Of a DNA stretch of 7,886 bases, positions 6,547 to 7,886 are shown one piece after another (the stretch's first letter is position 1; every line of letters begins with the position of its first letter). The stretch comes from Candidatus Zixiibacteriota bacterium (GTDB lineage: Bacteria; Zixibacteria; MSB-5A5; GN15; JACZUZ01), in the NCBI GenBank assembly GCA_022563625.1, contig JADFNA010000062.1, forward strand, positions 1 to 7,886, read 5' to 3'. The notes beneath the pieces were generated by a model. It had not been told where the DNA came from, searched no databases, and worked only from the letters and a program-made list of their open reading frames with translations. A program made the position numbers and the translations under genes.

Positions 6547-7608
6547 TCAGAACAGAGATTCCTGAGCGTCATCGGCTGCGCCGACAGCGCCGACAGCGCT
6601 GACGGCCGCCGGGAGAGTTCGACCAAGATGCCGACAGGCTAACTCAGTCACCATCCTGCCGCGCGGCGTGCGCTGGACAAAACCGATTTTCAGTAAGTAA
6701 GGCTCAACCATGTCCACCAGCGTATCCACTTCTTCGGACAGCGTGGCGGCCAGAGCCTCAATACCGACCGGTCCCCCCTGATAATAATCAAGCGTCACTT
6801 CCAGCAATCTGCGGTCAAGCGAGTCCAGCCCTGTTGAGTCGATGCCCTGCTGATCAAGGGCCCGGGCGGCCAGTTCCGGGTTGACTGACCCGTCGGATTT
6901 AACGGAGGCGAAATCACGCACTCGGCGCAAGAGTCTGTTGGCGATACGCGGCGTACCTCGGCTGCGGCGTGCGATAGTCAGCGCCGATTCTGAGTCAATT
7001 TTGGTGTCCAGCAATCCCGCCGACCGCATAACGATTTGCGCCAGTTCCTCGGGCGGGTAAAAATCGAGATGATAGAACAGGCCAAACCTGTCCCTGAGTG
7101 GCGCCGAAAGCAGCCCGGCCCGGGTGGTGGCGCCGACCAGCGTAAACTGTTTCAGCGGCACATTGATGACCTTGGCGAACGCGCCTTTGTCCACCACAAA
7201 GTCCACCTTGAAGCTCTCAATCGCCGGGTAAATGAACTCCTCGATTGTAGGATTAAGCCGGTGAATCTCGTCAATAAATAGCACATCACCCTGATTGAGA
7301 TTTGTCAAAATCCCCATCATATCCCCGGTGCGGGTCAGGGCCGGACCTGAGGTGGCGACAAGTTTGGCGCCCATTTCGTTGGCGATAATATGCGCCAGCG
7401 TAGTCTTGCCCAGCCCCGGCGGGCCATACAGCAGGACATGCTCGCAGGGTTCACCGCGCTTTTTGGCGGCCTCAAGGGTGACTTCAAGTTTTCTGCGTAA
7501 CTCTAACTGGCCGATATAATCCGGGAGATGAATCGGCCTCAGCGCATAGTTGACCAGGTCTTCATCAGCGGCAGTTTGCTCACTGATTATGGCTCGTTCG
7601 CGTGTCAT
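6547..7608 (-). CDS. ruvB: Holliday junction branch migration DNA helicase RuvB
   Basis: RuvB is the hexameric AAA+ motor that, with RuvA, drives branch migration of Holliday junctions. The 353-aa protein has Walker [10 protein letters not shown] (62-70; Lys68), Walker B FIDEIHR (111-117), sensor 1 GATTR (159-163), the arginine-finger region APLRDRFG (169-176), sensor 2 [17 protein letters not shown] (217-233) and a C-terminal winged-helix domain with GGPVG (278-282) and RTPRGR (313-318). It exceeds the E. coli protein (336 aa) mainly by an Ala/Val/Gly-rich tail (334-345) and a terminal QESLF. The ATG at 7608 is chosen because [11 protein letters not shown] aligns with the family N-terminus; an in-frame TTG 18 nt upstream falls beside the terminator T-run. 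ruvA and ruvC are not next to it: upstream lies a VOC gene and a terminator 16 nt away. Confidence 0.98.
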   Translation of the reverse strand: MTRERAIISEQTAADEDLVNYALRPIHLPDYIGQLELRRKLEVTLEAAKKRGEPCEHVLLYGPPGLGKTTLAHIIANEMGAKLVATSGPALTRTGDMMGILTNLNQGDVLFIDEIHRLNPTIEEFIYPAIESFKVDFVVDKGAFAKVINVPLKQFTLVGATTRAGLLSAPLRDRFGLFYHLDFYPPEELAQIVMRSAGLLDTKIDSESALTIARRSRGTPRIANRLLRRVRDFASVKSDGSVNPELAARALDQQGIDSTGLDSLDRRLLEVTLDYYQGGPVGIEALAATLSEEVDTLVDMVEPYLLKIGFVQRTPRGRMVTELACRHLGRTLPAAVSAVGAVGAADDAQESLF

Positions 7609-7624
7609 GCTCTTAAAGTGGCAC

Positions 7625-7659
7625 AAAAAAAGACGCCGGTCAACAAGATGTTAACCGGC
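7625..7659 (-). terminator. Rho-independent terminator after the VOC gene
   Basis: The minus strand reads GCCGGTTAAC-ATCTT-GTTGACCGGC, a 10-bp stem with a single G-U pair and a 5-nt loop. It is followed by GTC and seven T residues (A-run at 7625-7631 on the plus strand). The hairpin starts 32 nt after the VOC stop codon and should end transcription of that gene. It ends only 16 nt before the ruvB ATG. The plus strand lacks a T-run at the corresponding place, so it is directional. Confidence 0.9.
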
Positions 7660-7691
7660 AAGAAAAACTCTGAACGAATGTGATACTGACG

Positions 7692-7865
7692 TTACGCCGC
7701 GGTCGAGTCAGCTTTCCAGAGACCGACGATATTCCCCTCCGGGTCATTCAGCCAGGCGAAATTGCCCATCCCGGGAACCGGAGTGGGCGGAATCATCGTC
7801 TTACCGCCCAGTTTCTCGGCTTTGTCGAGATATTCCTTCAGGTCATCCACTTTCACATAGACCAC
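7692..7865 (-). CDS. VOC-family (glyoxalase/bleomycin-resistance fold) protein, C-terminal half only
   Basis: I translated this frame by hand. The 57 residues open with VVYVKVDDLKEYLDKAEKLG, then carry GGKTMIPPTPVPGMGNFAWL (20-39) and DPEGNIVGLWK (41-51). This is the second beta-alpha-beta-beta-beta module of a small single-domain VOC protein; such proteins are usually about 115-130 aa. The family covers glyoxalases, dioxygenases and antibiotic-binding proteins, and this half does not tell which. The N-terminal half is missing. Just upstream in the same frame is TAA (7869-7871), and the start given (GTG at 7865) is only the first possible start after it. A 2-nt excess in the GTGTG run would explain the break. 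The gene could thus be a frameshifted pseudogene or an intact gene with an error at the sequence edge. An intrinsic terminator follows its stop. Confidence 0.7.
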   Translation of the reverse strand: MVYVKVDDLKEYLDKAEKLGGKTMIPPTPVPGMGNFAWLNDPEGNIVGLWKADSTAA

Positions 7866-7886
7866 ACATTAATTATGCTGCTTTTT

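Overview
The window is about 7.9 kb of moderately GC-rich, densely coding bacterial DNA. Every gene I can support lies on the minus strand, so transcription runs from high to low coordinates. In that direction the order is: the C-terminal end of a VOC (glyoxalase/bleomycin-resistance fold) protein with an intrinsic terminator; ruvB; a secreted seven-repeat beta-propeller protein of unknown function; queA; ispD; ispF; a DedA-family membrane protein; ddl; and an M42-family metallopeptidase cut off by the left edge. There are no tRNA, rRNA, CRISPR, phage or insertion-sequence signals, and no gene-free stretch longer than about 150 bases.

The organism is a bacterium that makes peptidoglycan (Ddl), uses the non-mevalonate (MEP) isoprenoid pathway (IspD, IspF) and makes queuosine tRNA (QueA). 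The exported Gly/Asp-rich propeller protein resembles proteins common in uncultured lineages of the FCB group and neighbouring candidate phyla. That assignment is an impression from style, not from a marker gene, and I hold it loosely.

Right part (about 6547-7886): a VOC fragment ends in a strong intrinsic terminator that lies only 16 nt before the ruvB start. RuvB is complete and ends in an Ala/Val/Gly-rich tail with a terminal QESLF, which resembles a sliding-clamp-binding motif. Middle (about 3996-6396): the propeller gene sits between ruvB and queA, two genes that are often adjacent in bacteria. Left part (1-3907): ispD, ispF and dedA overlap by 4 and 1 nt, and ddl follows after 13 nt, so these four are almost certainly co-transcribed and translationally coupled. 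They fit one theme. IspD and IspF supply isoprenoid precursors, from which undecaprenyl phosphate is made. DedA proteins include transporters that recycle that carrier. Ddl makes the D-Ala-D-Ala dipeptide of the peptidoglycan precursor. The M42 peptidase follows after about 100 nt that contain a 13-bp tandem repeat.

Most of the window is conserved housekeeping sequence. I do not see a clear undescribed system. The points most worth checking are the uncharacterised propeller gene, the terminator placed almost on top of ruvB, the RuvB tail, and the broken reading frame of the VOC gene at the right edge.
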